The notes under the pieces: generated by a model
What the model saw: only the letters and a program-made list of their open reading frames with translations
Database searches by the model: none
Told to the model about the DNA's origin: nothing
In this document: piece by piece, positions 33,659 through 45,573 of the stretch
Numbering within the stretch: the stretch's first letter is position 1
Layout of the letters: each line of letters starts with the position of its first letter
Assembly: GCA_002914845.1 (NCBI GenBank)
Contig: JXTC01000196.1
Location: forward strand, 305,579 to 369,578
Length of the DNA stretch: 64,000 nt
Source: Trema orientale
Lineage: Eukaryota > Streptophyta > Magnoliopsida > Rosales > Cannabaceae
Direction: 5' to 3'
Made by a program: the position numbers and the translations under genes

Positions 33659-36237
33659 ATACTTTTTTTTAATATTTTTTTACAATTAGAGTGGGAATAT
33701 TGAACTTAATAACTCAACATTAGAGGTGTGTGATTAGCATCAAGCTAAGCCCACAATCACATACGTATAATATACGTATTGCCGCCATGTCACATCCGAA
33801 CTCATAAACAAACACCGCCAGTACTACGAGCGTTGCTATCATCCACACATACACATCATGTGTGTGCCGTATCAAATGGGCAAGACCAAGTACAATTAAT
33901 GCCAAAAGCTAGCTACGACAACATGTTCAATGAAAGGTACAAATATATACATAGAGAGTTAATTGAAAAAAAGACTTCAATTGTCACATTTCTGTAATAT
34001 GTAACCATATCTTTTAGCATTTATAAACTATACATCAACATTTAAAATCTATAAAAATGTCTATAATTCGGCTACAAATTGACCGAAAATTTTCTAAGTA
34101 AATACGAATTTGAATTGAAGATAATTTATTTTTGATGACAAACACTTAAAATCGAGTGAAAATTACTTAAAACAGTCAACAAAAATCACCTATTTGTAAG
34201 AAAGTAAATATTTGCAAATATTTCAATTACAGAGATATAATTTTTCACAAACTAAAAGATATAGTTAAAATTGTAAAAGAAGTCATATTTCAAAATACAT
34301 TTTTTTACAACTAACGCTATATATATATATATATAAATTCCTACTTGTCCATCTAGGGCAAGACATGACAATATTTATATTTTTCGTTTTTGTTTTTGAA
34401 CATGAAATGGATGATGAAATTAATGTCAAACAACATTTTGGAGATATTTACACTTCTTATTGTATTAAAAAACAAAAAATTACACATATAAGTGTTACAA
34501 GACCAATTTTTATCAAATCAATTTCTTGTATCTGAATCAAACAATAAGCAAAATTAGTAGCACATGTCACGGTTAAAAGGACAAATATCAATAAAGTACT
34601 CTAAATCGTACTCTACCGTGCGTAAATTTCCCATGCACTAGTAACGCCAGAAGATTCAAGTTTTGAAGGGGCCATATAATTATAATATTCCAAAGGGTAA
34701 AGGATAAGGATCAGTCAGAGTGCATTGAGTGATGAAGGCGCCGGTTCGCCGCCCATGCATCTCTATATTTCAGAAGTACACAATAGCTAAATACAAAAAC
34801 GACATATAGAAGATGATAGTATAACTCCAAATTTTGCATTTAATTCATAAAAGTCATGCCAGCTCTAAATTGGCATATATGTGTACAGCCTACATAACCA
34901 ATTACTATAGCTAGCCATGTTGATATTATACGTACTTAGAAAAATTTTAGAAAAAGTTGAAGCGTATATATATTATATATAAATTTCTGTATATATATAT
35001 ATCCTCTAATATGCTATTGTGTACAAAGTATTCATGATTCACAACAATTTTTTTTTGGGACTAAAAGTGACATTTCGTCACAAGTAAAAGTTTATTGTGA
35101 CCAAAAAATAACATTTAGTCATAAATTGTCACTAATATAATTTTTAGTCATGATTTTTTGTTTATAGTAATAAAATTTGTTGTGAATGAAAGTATATTTA
35201 CTCATAATAAATCATCATTTTTGTGACTAAAACTTTTAGTCATACACATTTTAGTCATGAAGGCATTTTTTTAGTTTCGAATTTTTTACTTTTAGCCACA
35301 ATTTTTATCATAACTAAAAGTGAAGTTTTTTCTTTTTCTTTTTCTTTTTCCGGTTTTGTTTTGTGTAATATTTGCGATAATCTAGTAGTAACATATATAG
35401 TGTAACAATACCTTCGCACAAATAATGTCTCTCGAACTCCATTAATTATAATTTGCATATTAAGAGGATCATATTATCAAATTTAATTAAGTGAAAAAGG
35501 GATACTAATGCAAAAGTAAAATATACCAAAGTTAATGGATAGCGCTATTTTACTAATGCAAAAGTAAAATATACCGAAGTTAAGAGGATTACGAATATGT
35601 TAAGTACACTACATATGCGTAAATTATATATATATATATATGAAGAGTATTAGTATCAGATGTATTTGACATACATGCCTGACATGTCAGTCCTTCATTA
35701 AATAAAGGATGGAGATTTGGTAGCTAGTCACGTGTAACGCTAAAAATTCATTAGATGAAAGATGGAGATGTGACAAAACTGTGTTACGCACGAATTCATT
35801 AAATAGAGAATCAGGAGGTTATAATTTCAAACGACGCTAGAAGTAAAAAGAAGGATAGAGAGGTAAATGATGCTCAAATTGTCCTTGAGACTAGAGTGAT
35901 ATGTAATTATGTACAACTAGAAGATAAAGAGACTGATTACAGACAAAATTAAATACATAAATAATTTGCAAAGAATTAGGAAAATGAGTCCAAGTCAAAC
36001 ATGGCGAGAAAAAATCTGTGATCTCTCTAGTACTCGGAATGGAAACTTCATCGTGGCTTCATCATCCCTTTTTCACAATTGCCCTAAAATTAAAGAAAGC
36101 AAATTTGAGTGCAACTTGAAAAGAGAAAAGTTGAAAAATATGCTTAAAATAAGATACCATAATATTCTCACAGCCAGCCCCATTAAATGGCATTCTTGTC
36201 ATTGTTTGAAAATCCAAGGACATTCTAGCTAATACCA
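33659..36237. other. intergenic DNA with minor repeats
   Basis: At about 35055-35320 there are scattered inverted copies of a TGTGACTAAAA/TTTTAGTCA phrase, probably a decayed foldback element. At about 35500-35585 a block with ACTAATGCAAAAGTAAAATA occurs twice. A CACGTG lies at 35729-35734. Frames at 33720-33997, 35223-35458 and 35966-36262 overlap on opposite strands and are not convincing genes. Confidence 0.4.
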
Positions 36238-36241
36238 CCTC

Positions 36242-36250
36242 TATATAAAT
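36242..36250 (+). promoter_or_regulatory. TATA box of small gene D
   Basis: TATATAAAT about 130 bp upstream of the start codon at 36382. Confidence 0.55.
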
Positions 36251-36381
36251 GACTCTCCCCATACCAAAATTTCACACAATCATTCCCTTCTACATTGTCA
36301 TTTCATGCCTGCTAAAGGGTTATTAATAGTCTCAACTTTACTCACACTATATCCATTTTTCCAATCCAAGAAAAAGGCAAA

Positions 36382-36768
36382 ATGGCAAAACTTCAAATTT
36401 CTCCGGTAGCTCTCCCACTAGAAGTCCCACCACCACTCATCAAAATCAAAAACTCGATTCCTTGCCACGCCGAGTCCCAAATGACACCCTTTTCCGCGGT
36501 TGCCCCGGCTCGGTTTCTTGCAATTTCGTCTAGGCCGGTCCAAGTTCATGAGATATCATTGGAAACCATTTATGAAGAAGAAATATACGTTACTAGTACA
36601 ACTACTACTACTGCTACTAGTGAAGATCATGATGATTTTGTCGAGATGGCGGCGTTTAAATCCTCGCCGGTGTCTCGCTTTTCATCAACCACCTGCTTCT
36701 TGGAAGTACAGCAGAGTTTCTCATCAGTGCCGAATCTTGGTCGCAGTAATTTTCAGTGTGCCAATTAA
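36382..36768 (+). CDS. small protein with weak VAP/LETI motif (member D)
   Basis: Intronless, 128 residues, start in the context AAAATGGC about 130 bp after a TATA box. The frame is clearly less AT-rich than its surroundings. Residues 40-42 read VAP and 60-66 read LETIYEE, with a gap of 18 residues, the same two-part motif as in the genes at 25195, 42822, 45574 and 58433. Outside the motif I see no similarity: the first 35 residues are Pro/Ile-rich, residues 71-78 are a Ser/Thr run, and an acidic patch (EDHDDFVEM) follows. There is no signal peptide or membrane segment. I do not recognise its function, and the family link is tentative. The shorter overlapping plus-strand frame at 36500 is a shadow. 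Confidence 0.6.
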   Translation: MAKLQISPVALPLEVPPPLIKIKNSIPCHAESQMTPFSAVAPARFLAISSRPVQVHEISLETIYEEEIYVTSTTTTTATSEDHDDFVEMAAFKSSPVSRFSSTTCFLEVQQSFSSVPNLGRSNFQCAN

Positions 36769-37720
36769 TTAATGGCCTCACTCGAAATATTATTGCCTAA
36801 TTAATTAGGTTTATTATTATTATTAATAATGTAGTCATGATGACTATCCAATGTATCTGATGTAATCCATGGAGGAACATTTTTTTTTTTGATATATTTT
36901 TTTTAATTTAGTAATTTTTAGTTTTACTATATTCAGTAAATTTTTATGAATATATATTTTTTCCATTTGACATGGACATGTAAACTTAAGGATGCATATA
37001 TGTATATGGCTATAATTTAGTAGATATATATATATATTTTTTACTTATCTATAGGTATTTTTTTCGCCGTTATATATATAATAGTTATAATAATTTGAAT
37101 AGTTGAAATAAAAAAATAATAACAATAAATACACATAATTTAATACTTTTCTCTTTCTATTTTTTATAATGAAAAGACAAAAAAAAGACGTACATGATGA
37201 ATTTTAATTAAGTAAAATAATAATTAAAAAAAAACCTACTGGAAAGTGGTGCCCATATATACATATAGGCAATGTGGTTTCTTATTTATTTGATTAGATA
37301 AAACAAATATTCCTTAGCTACAACCGAATGATTAATTTACAAGTTCCTCATACTGTTTCCTTTTGTTTTTTAAATGCCGCTACTCTTTAGTTATTAATTA
37401 ATGTACTTTAAAGACTACTTATAATTCACATAACCTCTACAGGAATATGGTTTATGAGGATAAAAACAAACACTTCGGTCATCTGTCTAGTTTGTTCGTC
37501 TTTTTCACTGTCTATTTAATTAGATTTTGACAAGTTAACTTCATAACAAAATTATTTAAGATCACGTGGCTTTTAAGAAGATAAAATAAAATGAAAAAAT
37601 TATTGAGAACAAGTTAATTTAGTACACTTACTACGAAAAAAAGTTAATATAGTACGTGTTAAAGATCGACTTAATTGAAATTTGATTATTAATTTTAAAA
37701 AAATAATTTTATGTACAAGG
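36769..37720. other. AT-rich 3' flank and intergenic DNA
   Basis: 3' flank of the gene at 36382, then AT-rich DNA with no open frame of note. Confidence 0.5.
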
Positions 37721-37729
37721 TTTTGCATA

Positions 37730-38245
37730 GGATAATTAAATTTATATAGCTTGTATTTTAACTGAATATTTGTTCAATTTATACTTTGTGTTTTTCTTAT
37801 CATCAATCTTGATTTTTAGATTTGAAGCTTTTAACAAATTTATATTAGATCAAACACTAATTTTGACTATTAAGTTTACCAAAACATCATTTTAAACTAT
37901 ATGATATATATTTTAATAATTATTATAAATTTAACTAACTAAAATTAGTAGCTAAAAGAACAAACATTTAAAAAATGATTTTAAAAAGTATATAACTATA
38001 AATATTAGATATTATTTATAAACATTTTTATTAATTTTAGATAAGTTTTAATATGAACTTCTTTTAAAATATATAATTAAATTTTAAAGAATATTTTGAT
38101 AAACATATTGAATAAAATTAGTATTTGACTAAGAGATGATATAAACTTGTTACAGGTTTCAAATATAAAATATTGATAATAACTAAAATATAAATATAAA
38201 TGCAACAAATTATCAAAAACCAAATTATAAAAATATAATTATCAC
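37730..38245. mobile_element. MITE family F2, long form 2
   Basis: 516-bp foldback element starting GGATAATTAAATTTATATAG and ending AAATATAATTATCAC. A perfect 9-bp duplication TTTTGCATA flanks it (37721-37729 and 38246-38254). This is the clearest evidence that family F2 moves by a Mutator-type mechanism. Confidence 0.82.
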
Positions 38246-38254
38246 TTTTGCATA

Positions 38255-39369
38255 TTATTATGAAAAGTCCAAAGAAACGTCACTTTTACAATTAATTGGC
38301 TAAAGGATAATCAATTACTTTGGTCTTGGTGGGTTCAAATTAACATTATAGCCTGTAGAATTCAATGCTAATTCAAAGAAAGGAAAAGAGCTGAAAGCGA
38401 AATATCTTTGCAATTTGGGCAAACGACATTGCTATACTATTGAGTTTATTTCTAACGTAGGCACGTAGAATTCGCCCCCGCCGACGTCCCAACTCCCAAG
38501 TGGAAAAAATAAATCAGAATCTCTTCTTTGCTTTATTTTAAAAAAAATTAAATTAATGATGAATTTTTTCTTGAACAACATCTTGCTTGATCATGCCTTA
38601 ACAAATTATTTTATTTCCCAAACAAAAAAATGAAAAATAAAGGGAAGTTTCTATAGCTTCTCATTTAGCATATACTTTTTTTTTTTTTGAAAAAACAAAA
38701 TTTTGGCTTGAATATTTAGCATTTGATTTAGTAAATAGAATTTGTAAAATACCATGTGTTGCAAGTGACAACGAATTAAATTAAATTTGGGCAAGGAATA
38801 TGCCATGTGCCTCATAGGACATGTACTTCCCAGTTTGCAGCCCTTGGAAGGCATGAAAGGGTAAACTTTTTCCCTTTTTTTTTCAATTTTTTTTAAAAAA
38901 GAGAAATGGGTAACCTTATAATTAATTTGGATAGATAGTCGTAGACTCGTGGAGTCGTACGTGGTACATTCTAACATCATAGCCTTTTTAGGCTGAACAG
39001 ATGTACATCACTAGTTGACTAGTGATAGAGCATCGTACATATGATAGTGTTACATATCTTTAATTCAATACCGACCATATAACAATGAGATATATCATAT
39101 ATGTGGCCTGTGGCAATGAAATTGCCATATAACTATATGACACATTTTAATCTTATTTCATCCCATATTAAATTAATGTCACGACGTTTCTTTATCAAAA
39201 AAAAAAAAAAAGTGTCACTACGTCACATTGCTTGAAAAAATAAAAAAAAAATAAAAAACCGCTGAAGGTATCAATGTTAGTATGGATTTATCTACTCATA
39301 AACATCACTTGCAAAGGAGGGAGGGAGCTGAGCCTATTCGGGTCAAGCCCTTCCCTCACTTCTATATTT
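38255..39369. other. intergenic DNA, no gene seen
   Basis: The 109-codon minus-strand frame at 38651-38980 is interrupted by Lys-rich low-complexity stretches and has no recognised domain. No element ends seen. Confidence 0.45.
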
Positions 39370-39374
39370 TTCAC

Positions 39375-39758
39375 TGTTGGTGTAGATTTTAGTCCGTGAT
39401 CCAACGCGCGCCACGCGCCCTTGAGTGGTTCTCTCTCAAAGGAGTCTAAAACCTAGATTTGATGTAGGTGTGGTCCGTACAGCCTTGAAGAAGACTGTGC
39501 CTAGACTTTTCACCGACTAGTAATGGGTGGTACCGGTGTGGTACCTGCCNGGTCTGTTCGGGCAGTGGCATAAAATCCGACCACAAGGGTCTTTCCTTAA
39601 TGGGCATGGCTTTGTAGCTTCCTTTCCACTCGGCCCTCCCTTGTGTGGTACGGCTTCATTCTGATCGGGTAGAGAGATCAATTGGGAACGACGTCGTCCT
39701 TGGTCGATATCTCATTATGTCGTTTTCCTAGACATGTTAGGAAAATTATCCCCCAACA
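39375..39758. mobile_element. solo LTR, 384 bp
   Basis: A GC-richer island starting TGTTGGTGTAGA and ending CCCCCAACA, that is TGTTGG..CCAACA, with a perfect 5-bp target duplication TTCAC on both sides (39370-39374 and 39759-39763). TG..CA ends and a 5-bp duplication without internal retroelement genes identify a solo LTR left by recombination. The TGTTGG ends suggest Copia. The ambiguous base at 39550 lies inside. The near-symmetrical ends leave the orientation open. Confidence 0.85.
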
Positions 39759-39763
39759 TTCAC

Positions 39764-40207
39764 CAAATTAGAAGTTCTAATTTATTAACATAAATTATAC
39801 TGAGCTCCCACTCAAAAATAGATAAAATATTAAATTGTCACTACAAAAAATAGACAAAATGTAATTCTAATCCCCATGGCCACTAGACAAAAATAATTCT
39901 GACTCCATCTCTGATTACTTGTATAAATTGTATAAAGTTCATGTCTCTGCTAAATATGCTATGCACCACTAGCACTTCTTAGCATTGTTCTCTATATATG
40001 AAAACCTGGCAATTCTACAAAATTGGGTGTCAATCCGGCTCACATGGCCTGTAAGTGTCACCCATAAAGCTACAACTCAGCATTTTGTGAGGCATCATTT
40101 TCATTTTCGTAATTCGATTCAATCTCAAAAGATCAAGAAAAGGCAATATTTTGTCATGAACTGTGAAGAATTAAAAAGCAATATATACACATATATATAT
40201 ATATATA
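39764..40207. other. intergenic DNA, no gene seen
   Basis: A 77-codon frame at 39985-40218 ends in translated (AT)n and is not convincing. An (AT)n microsatellite spans about 40188-40216. Confidence 0.5.
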
Positions 40208-40216
40208 TATATATAT

Positions 40217-40455
40217 GAGCACCAATCTAGTGGGTATTTCTTTTTTTACCTATACATAGGTATCAATTTGGCTAATGAAAATTTATCGTGCACATTTTTT
40301 TATAGTAAAAAATAAGAGAGAGAAATAGCATTAATAATGCACGTCTTTTCATGCACTTCATTATAGTCGTTAGATCACCATTAGATGATGATCCAACGGC
40401 TGAAAAATACCTACACATAGGTTAAAAAAAAAAAATTACCTACTGGATTGACAAG
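40217..40455 (+). mobile_element. MITE family F1, copy b
   Basis: 239 bp, starting GAGCACCAATCTAGTGGG and ending near ACTGGATTGACAAG. Flanks TATATATAT (40208-40216) and TATATATTT (40456-40464) fit a 9-bp duplication, though the AT repeat makes this weak. Same orientation as the copy at 2817. Confidence 0.78.
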
Positions 40456-40524
40456 TATATATTTATATATGATTCAAGAGCGAGTTATGACAATGAATAT
40501 GAAATTAATTGGTCCCGGCCTGCA

Positions 40525-40588
40525 GCTTTAATGTATGTACATATTTAGATCTGTTTGCTTTAATGTATGTACATATTTAGATCTGTTT
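40525..40588. repeat. perfect 32-bp tandem duplication
   Basis: Two exact adjacent copies of a unit starting GCTTTAATGTATGTACATAT, a very recent duplication. Confidence 0.85.
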
Positions 40589-40599
40589 GCGAGGAGCAG

Positions 40600-42499
40600 C
40601 TTTTGAGAGGTAGGACTAGTACCCTTCGAATTTAAGCCTCTTCTGGATCTAAAAATTGACATGGGTGGATGATATTAATCTTAATGCCATGCGCGTGGGT
40701 ATGCATGGATACGTACGTTTTTTGTTGAGACTCGTGAATGTGCCTTATACTCAAGGGAGACCCAATTTTCTTTGTCCTACACACGTAGTAATATATATAT
40801 GTACAGACACATATATGCACCACTTATATAATACGGGAGGTGTAGTATATCCAAAATCCTAATTTCAGGACCTTTTCCTTTCTATCAAATTAATAGAAAG
40901 AAGAAAGATTTCTAAAACAAGGCACCAAAAAATTATGCTAAGTATGACTAACACACACACACATATTATTTACTGATCATTTTATTATGTAGCTCATAGT
41001 CGATGTAGACCTTGGATTCTAAAACAAGGCATTCACAGCCTCAATTTTATGGATCGTTCTATTTGTTAATGAATAAACAAGGTCACCAAATAATTGTGAA
41101 TTTTAAATTTTGTCAGAAGATTTATATATAAACAATTCAATTTAATTTGCTAGCTAGTGTAAATTTTGGTATTTTTTCCCCTAATATTCCGATAAAAAAG
41201 GAAATATGTTAAAAGAAGAAGAAAAGAAGAACAAATCAACCAATACTGATAATTGATTTCTCAAATCAATAGATTCACAAGGCAAATTAAAGAGTGACAA
41301 TAAACCTATTAGGATACTCAACATTAATCAATATATGCTAGTGTGAAGTAGTCATACTTGTGAAACATGTAAAAGTACATGTTACGAACTCACATCCACT
41401 ATGGAGATAAAAAGAATATAGCCTTTCTCTTTTTTCCTTTTTTTTTTCCGTTGTTTTAATTACTTTTTAATTATCTAAATTATTTGTACTTTTAATAATT
41501 TTTTTATTCATATTTTATGAGTTCAAAGAGTAAAAATATCTTTTTTCTACAATCTCAAATTTCAATTTTGACTATATTTTTAGGCCCAATGCAAATTGAA
41601 TGTTTAATTTGATATAAATGAAAAGAAGTGAGTTTTTTTTTATTTTTTTTATTTTTTTAAACACTAAACATGGGAGGTTTTATTTTTTGATATTATTACT
41701 TTTTTTTGGGTTACTGTAACGGTATATATTCACAAGTAAGAAATTAAGGAATGTAAAGAGACATACTACACCACATTTTCCGAACTTTTTTATTTAACAA
41801 GTAGTTTGACAATTAGAATTAGCTGAAAAAGAAGAAACGAAGTACGTACACAAATAAATGATGGACGTGTAGAGCGCGAGAAAAACAGTGGACGTGTAGA
41901 GCGCGAGAAAAACAGTGAAAGTAAAGATTTTCATTTAATAAGATTTTTATTTAATTTAATACTTTTTTTAACGTAAATAAGTACAACAAAAATAAACACA
42001 AAAGACAGGCAAACACAAAAAGCATATACATGCATGTGAAACAAATAAAGTTCATGGAAAAAAAAAAAAAGACGAAAGCAGCAGAAGAAAAGACAGCGAA
42101 CAATAACAAATTAAAATATCAAACTGTCCCTGAAAAGGCAGTAAATTGATTAAGATCATAAACGAAAAAAAGTGGTGATCAGATAGAGAAACCACGTTCT
42201 ATAGTAAAATACCAGTAAATAAAAATGGGACATTTTATTTTATTTATAAAAAGAGAGTAAGAAATATACGAAATCATACAAAATTCTAGCCAGTTCTAGA
42301 AAGAATTGAACATTTTTTTTAATTACTAGCATACAAAATAAAATTTAACCACGTGAAACAAACAATAATTCTCATGTTATCATCCCCACGATAAAATATT
42401 TGATTCATGAATCACATATTCACATGCGAGCAATAACCTACGGACCGTGTTTTTATCCTTGTGCACCATCCACTTGTCATCTCCTCAGTGGCTAACCAT
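40600..42499. other. intergenic DNA, one exact tandem duplication
   Basis: At about 41862-41917 a 28-bp unit containing GGACGTGTAGAGCGCGAGAA is repeated exactly. Overlapping frames at 40632-40862 on both strands are not convincing. No gene seen. Confidence 0.5.
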
Positions 42500-42501
42500 C
42501 A

Positions 42502-42636
42502 AACGTACGTGTTTTCATCACGTGAGTTTGCACGTGTTTACTAATTCTACCACGTTTTGTCTGTCAACGGTGTCTGGATATTGACTGTGAAAATCCATCA
42601 AATCCAAATCTTTTCTCAAAGGTTGGAGTACGTGGC
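42502..42636 (+). promoter_or_regulatory. ACGT/G-box cluster upstream of member A
   Basis: Four ACGT-core elements lie within 135 bp: TACGTGT near 42507, TCACGTGA near 42519, GCACGTGT near 42530 and the ABRE-like TACGTGGC near 42628. They end about 60 bp before the TATA box at 42697. CACGTG and ACGTGGC are binding sites for bZIP and bHLH factors, common in ABA- or stress-responsive plant promoters. Regulation is inferred from sites only. Confidence 0.55.
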
Positions 42637-42696
42637 ATGACATCCACCAATCATTTTCACCATTGCCAACAAACCCAAAATACTTAAGTCTCTCTG

Positions 42697-42704
42697 TATA
42701 TATA
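42697..42704 (+). promoter_or_regulatory. TATA box of member A
   Basis: TATATATA, about 125 bp upstream of the start codon at 42822. Confidence 0.6.
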
Positions 42705-42821
42705 GGATTCTTCACCAAACCCAAACTCCTCAAAAGTACGTCTTAATTTTTTCCCAAAATCTCCGCTAAAATCACAATTTCTCAGCTCTCTTAATTAATT
42801 ATTTTTAAGCTAAATTTCGTA

Positions 42822-43073
42822 ATGGCTAGGGAAATGCTCAGGTGCGGCAGGGTGCAGAATTGGGTTGAGGTTGCACCAAGCCTTCTCACGTGCCACCGGT
42901 ACCAGAAACATTGTTCGACATGTCCAAAGTTGGAGACAATTGTTGAGGAGGGCTGTGAAAATTTTGAATTGGTTCAGCTCCCAAAGAGGGTGTCGTTCTT
43001 TGTTGCTGTATTTCTTTTTTGTTTTTTTTTGTTTTTCCTTATGTTTTTTTGTACAACAAAACATGTCGTATGA
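42822..43073 (+). CDS. small VAP/LETI-motif protein with hydrophobic tail (A)
   Basis: Intronless, 83 residues. EVAP at 16-19 and KLETIVEEG at 36-44 are the shared motif, with a gap of 18. Before EVAP comes a basic N-terminus (MAREMLRCGR) and an NW pair matching SW or SY in the genes at 58433 and 45574. After the motif, LPKRVSFF leads into a very hydrophobic tail rich in Phe (about residues 58-78), which could be a single C-terminal membrane segment; part of it comes from a T-rich stretch of DNA, so its length should be treated with caution. TATA at 42697 and an ACGT-box cluster at 42502-42636 support real transcription. Closest relative in the window is the gene at 45574, 2.5 kb downstream on the same strand. 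Function unknown to me. Two overlapping frames are shadows. Confidence 0.75.
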   Translation: MAREMLRCGRVQNWVEVAPSLLTCHRYQKHCSTCPKLETIVEEGCENFELVQLPKRVSFFVAVFLFCFFLFFLMFFCTTKHVV

Positions 43074-43274
43074 CATGGGGAAATGAATTTTTTCTTTTCT
43101 TTTTCTATTTTTGCCATATATGTACGATAAGTTGTGTATAAATATTTTTAGTTTCGTAGGACTAGAAAATATGGTAGGAATTAATTGTCACCTCGGTAAT
43201 TTTTTTTTTTTTTTTGGGGATGAGGTCACCTTGGTACTTTGTCCTAGAAAGAGTTGAATGATTTTTCTTTATTA

Positions 43275-43630
43275 GGATAATATTACTTTTATACTTTGTA
43301 TTTTGATATTTTGTTCAGTTTGTGTCTTGAATTTTGGTTATTATCAACATTGACCATTAGATTTAATATTTGTTTCAAATTGATATTCTCACACTAATTT
43401 AGAGCAGTCAATTTATCAAGATGATTTAATAAATTTATTCTCAAATCAGTTTTTATATGATTTATTTTCAATTTTTTAAATAGCATATCAGTAAATTAAT
43501 TGCTCTAAATTAGTGTCATAATATAAATTTGTAAGAAATTTCAAATTTAAAAGTCAATGTTAATAATAACCAAAACAGAAAGTACAATTTCAACAAAGCA
43601 TCAAAATACAAGATATAAAAGTGATATTAT
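43275..43630. mobile_element. MITE family F2, short form 3
   Basis: About 356 bp, starting GGATAATATTACTTTTATAC and ending AAAGTGATATTAT, with inverted arms. Flanking 9-mers TCTTTATTA and CCTTTATTC match at 7 of 9. It shares central phrases (AGATGATTTAATAAA, TCAGTTTTTATAT) with the copy at 32769. Confidence 0.7.
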
Positions 43631-43639
43631 CCTTTATTC

Positions 43640-45270
43640 CTTATTTTTATTAAATATTAGTGAGAATTTCGGTGTCAAGAATAAAAATTACTATTACCAA
43701 AAAGTCTGGTTTCCTAATTATGTTTGAGGACCACTGGCGTATAATAACCTAAAATGAAATTGTGACCAGTTTCGTAAAAGTAAAATTACCTTTTTGAATC
43801 ATTATTCACTTTTAATTTGCAACCTTGACAAGTTGAGTTTTAGTTTAATTTCATTATGGACACGGATCTCCTCCTTGTCCATCTATTTAAAATCAGCCAA
43901 CACATCAATTAACTTATAGTCGTTAAAAACCAGTCTATTAACTTTAGTGCTAATGAATAGAAAAACAGGAGGGAAAAAAAAGGGCTAGCACTTCACACGC
44001 AGAGAAAACCCACCACATGCTTTTTCCTTTTTCTCTCTTAAAGCCATTTGGTGGGGCCATCGGGCCAAGCTCTCATCTCTCTCGCCTCAACTGTTCTCTT
44101 ATGATTTTCCTTGGAAAAAAAAAAAAAAAGAAAACAGAAAAGAAAACTTCAGTCCCACATAAGGTTGAAAAAATGGTGGGGTGGGTTTGATGTTCGCTTT
44201 TCTTAAGTTAATCCTAAGTCCCTATCTGATTAGAATAACCATTATGCCCCTATTTAATTGAGCTCATGCTTTGCATATGACCTATTTTAGTTAAAAGATT
44301 AACACTTTGTAATTTCAATGCCACATGAGGTTAAAATAACTTATACCTATGTCTAAGTTAAGGGAGATTATATATACATCACAACTTCGCATAAAGGTAT
44401 TTTGTTAATCAATAAATGATTAAAAGAGACAATTTGAGGGAAAAGAAAAATATTCTACCTTCATCTCTCTTTTTTTTCAATTTCACATTATGGTTTCCAT
44501 TTAAAATTCCCTTCTATCTTTTACCTAATTATTTTTCGAAAATATTTTTATGTGTAATTCATCTCCTCTAATTTTTATTTTCTTTGATAGTCTCTTTAAT
44601 CTTAAATTGAAGCAGATGAAAAAAGAAGTGAAATTTCTTTGCTTTATACTCAGTTTACTTACCTTGTGTTTAATTTTCTAGTCTTAATTATTTATTTCTC
44701 TCATAATTTTTTATTCAATGATTCAATAATTTCATCCTAAAAATTAGAACTACTAATTTGTTTTAGTTCATGGATCTACAGAAAAAAAAAAAGTTAGCTT
44801 TATAGAATGTTTGTGGTACTTTTAACTTGGCTTCTGGTTTCTTATCCTGACTTGTCTTTTAATTTATTTTAGGGGTGCCTTAATAAATTCGTAAGGTGCC
44901 TTGAGTTAGTCCTGTTTAATCCCAAGTCCCTATCTAATTAAAAGACCACTATATTCTTGCTTAGCAGAGCCCACGCTTTGCACATGACCGATTTCGGTTA
45001 AAAAATTAGTACTTTGTAAGAAATGGTTGAACAACAACAATTGCATAATTCATGTTACTCCATTATGTAAGTTGAAAATTCAGGTCCAAAGTAGTACTAC
45101 GGATTTAATTCTGGTGCTATTACCATTTTGAACCTAAAATGTGAAAAAAGATTATTTTGCCCAACTAATGTTGCAAATTTGTAGTACAAACCGTTGATCA
45201 GAACCACTTTTTTGGCATACGTCTATCTATTAATTTCTACGAATATTCAGCGTTCAATCTGTCAAAGAAG
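43640..45270. other. intergenic DNA with a dispersed duplication
   Basis: Blocks at about 44206-44312 and 44906-45018 are diverged direct copies sharing AAGTCCCTATCTRATTA and GCTTTGCAYATGACC. They lie 700 bp apart, possibly LTR remnants or a local duplication. No gene seen. Confidence 0.45.
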
Positions 45271-45275
45271 TGCCC

Positions 45276-45325
45276 TTGACCTTTTCAAATGATCTCGTGG
45301 CAAGTTTTCCACCCCTCGTTGACTT
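45276..45325 (+). promoter_or_regulatory. W-box pair upstream of member B
   Basis: TTGACC at 45276-45281 and GTTGACTT near 45319 are TTGAC-core sites bound by WRKY factors, 65-115 bp before the TATA box. Such short sites are common by chance; two close together are only suggestive of stress control. Confidence 0.35.
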
Positions 45326-45388
45326 CCTTTTTTATCTTCTCCCTAAATCCTCGATATACAACCTGGATATATTCATTCCATTAATCCC

Positions 45389-45396
45389 TATAAATA
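45389..45396 (+). promoter_or_regulatory. TATA box of member B
   Basis: TATAAATA, about 185 bp upstream of the start codon at 45574, leaving a leader of about 150 nt. Confidence 0.6.
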
Positions 45397-45573
45397 TAGA
45401 GAACTCACAACATTGTAATCTTATAACAAAGAAGGCTTAGCTTATAAAGATCCCAAGTGCTGACAAGTTCTCAGGTGACAGGTTTGATCTTCTGCGAGAT
45501 AAATATTTCTAAGAAATATAACTTCTACACAAATATACTTAACTTGGTTGGTTGAAGATATAGGAATAAAAAA

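Noticed and set aside
33720-33997. Overlapping frames on both strands with His/Thr-rich or hydrophobic content
   Set aside because: Neither has a promoter, a domain or a better claim than the other; treated as chance frames.
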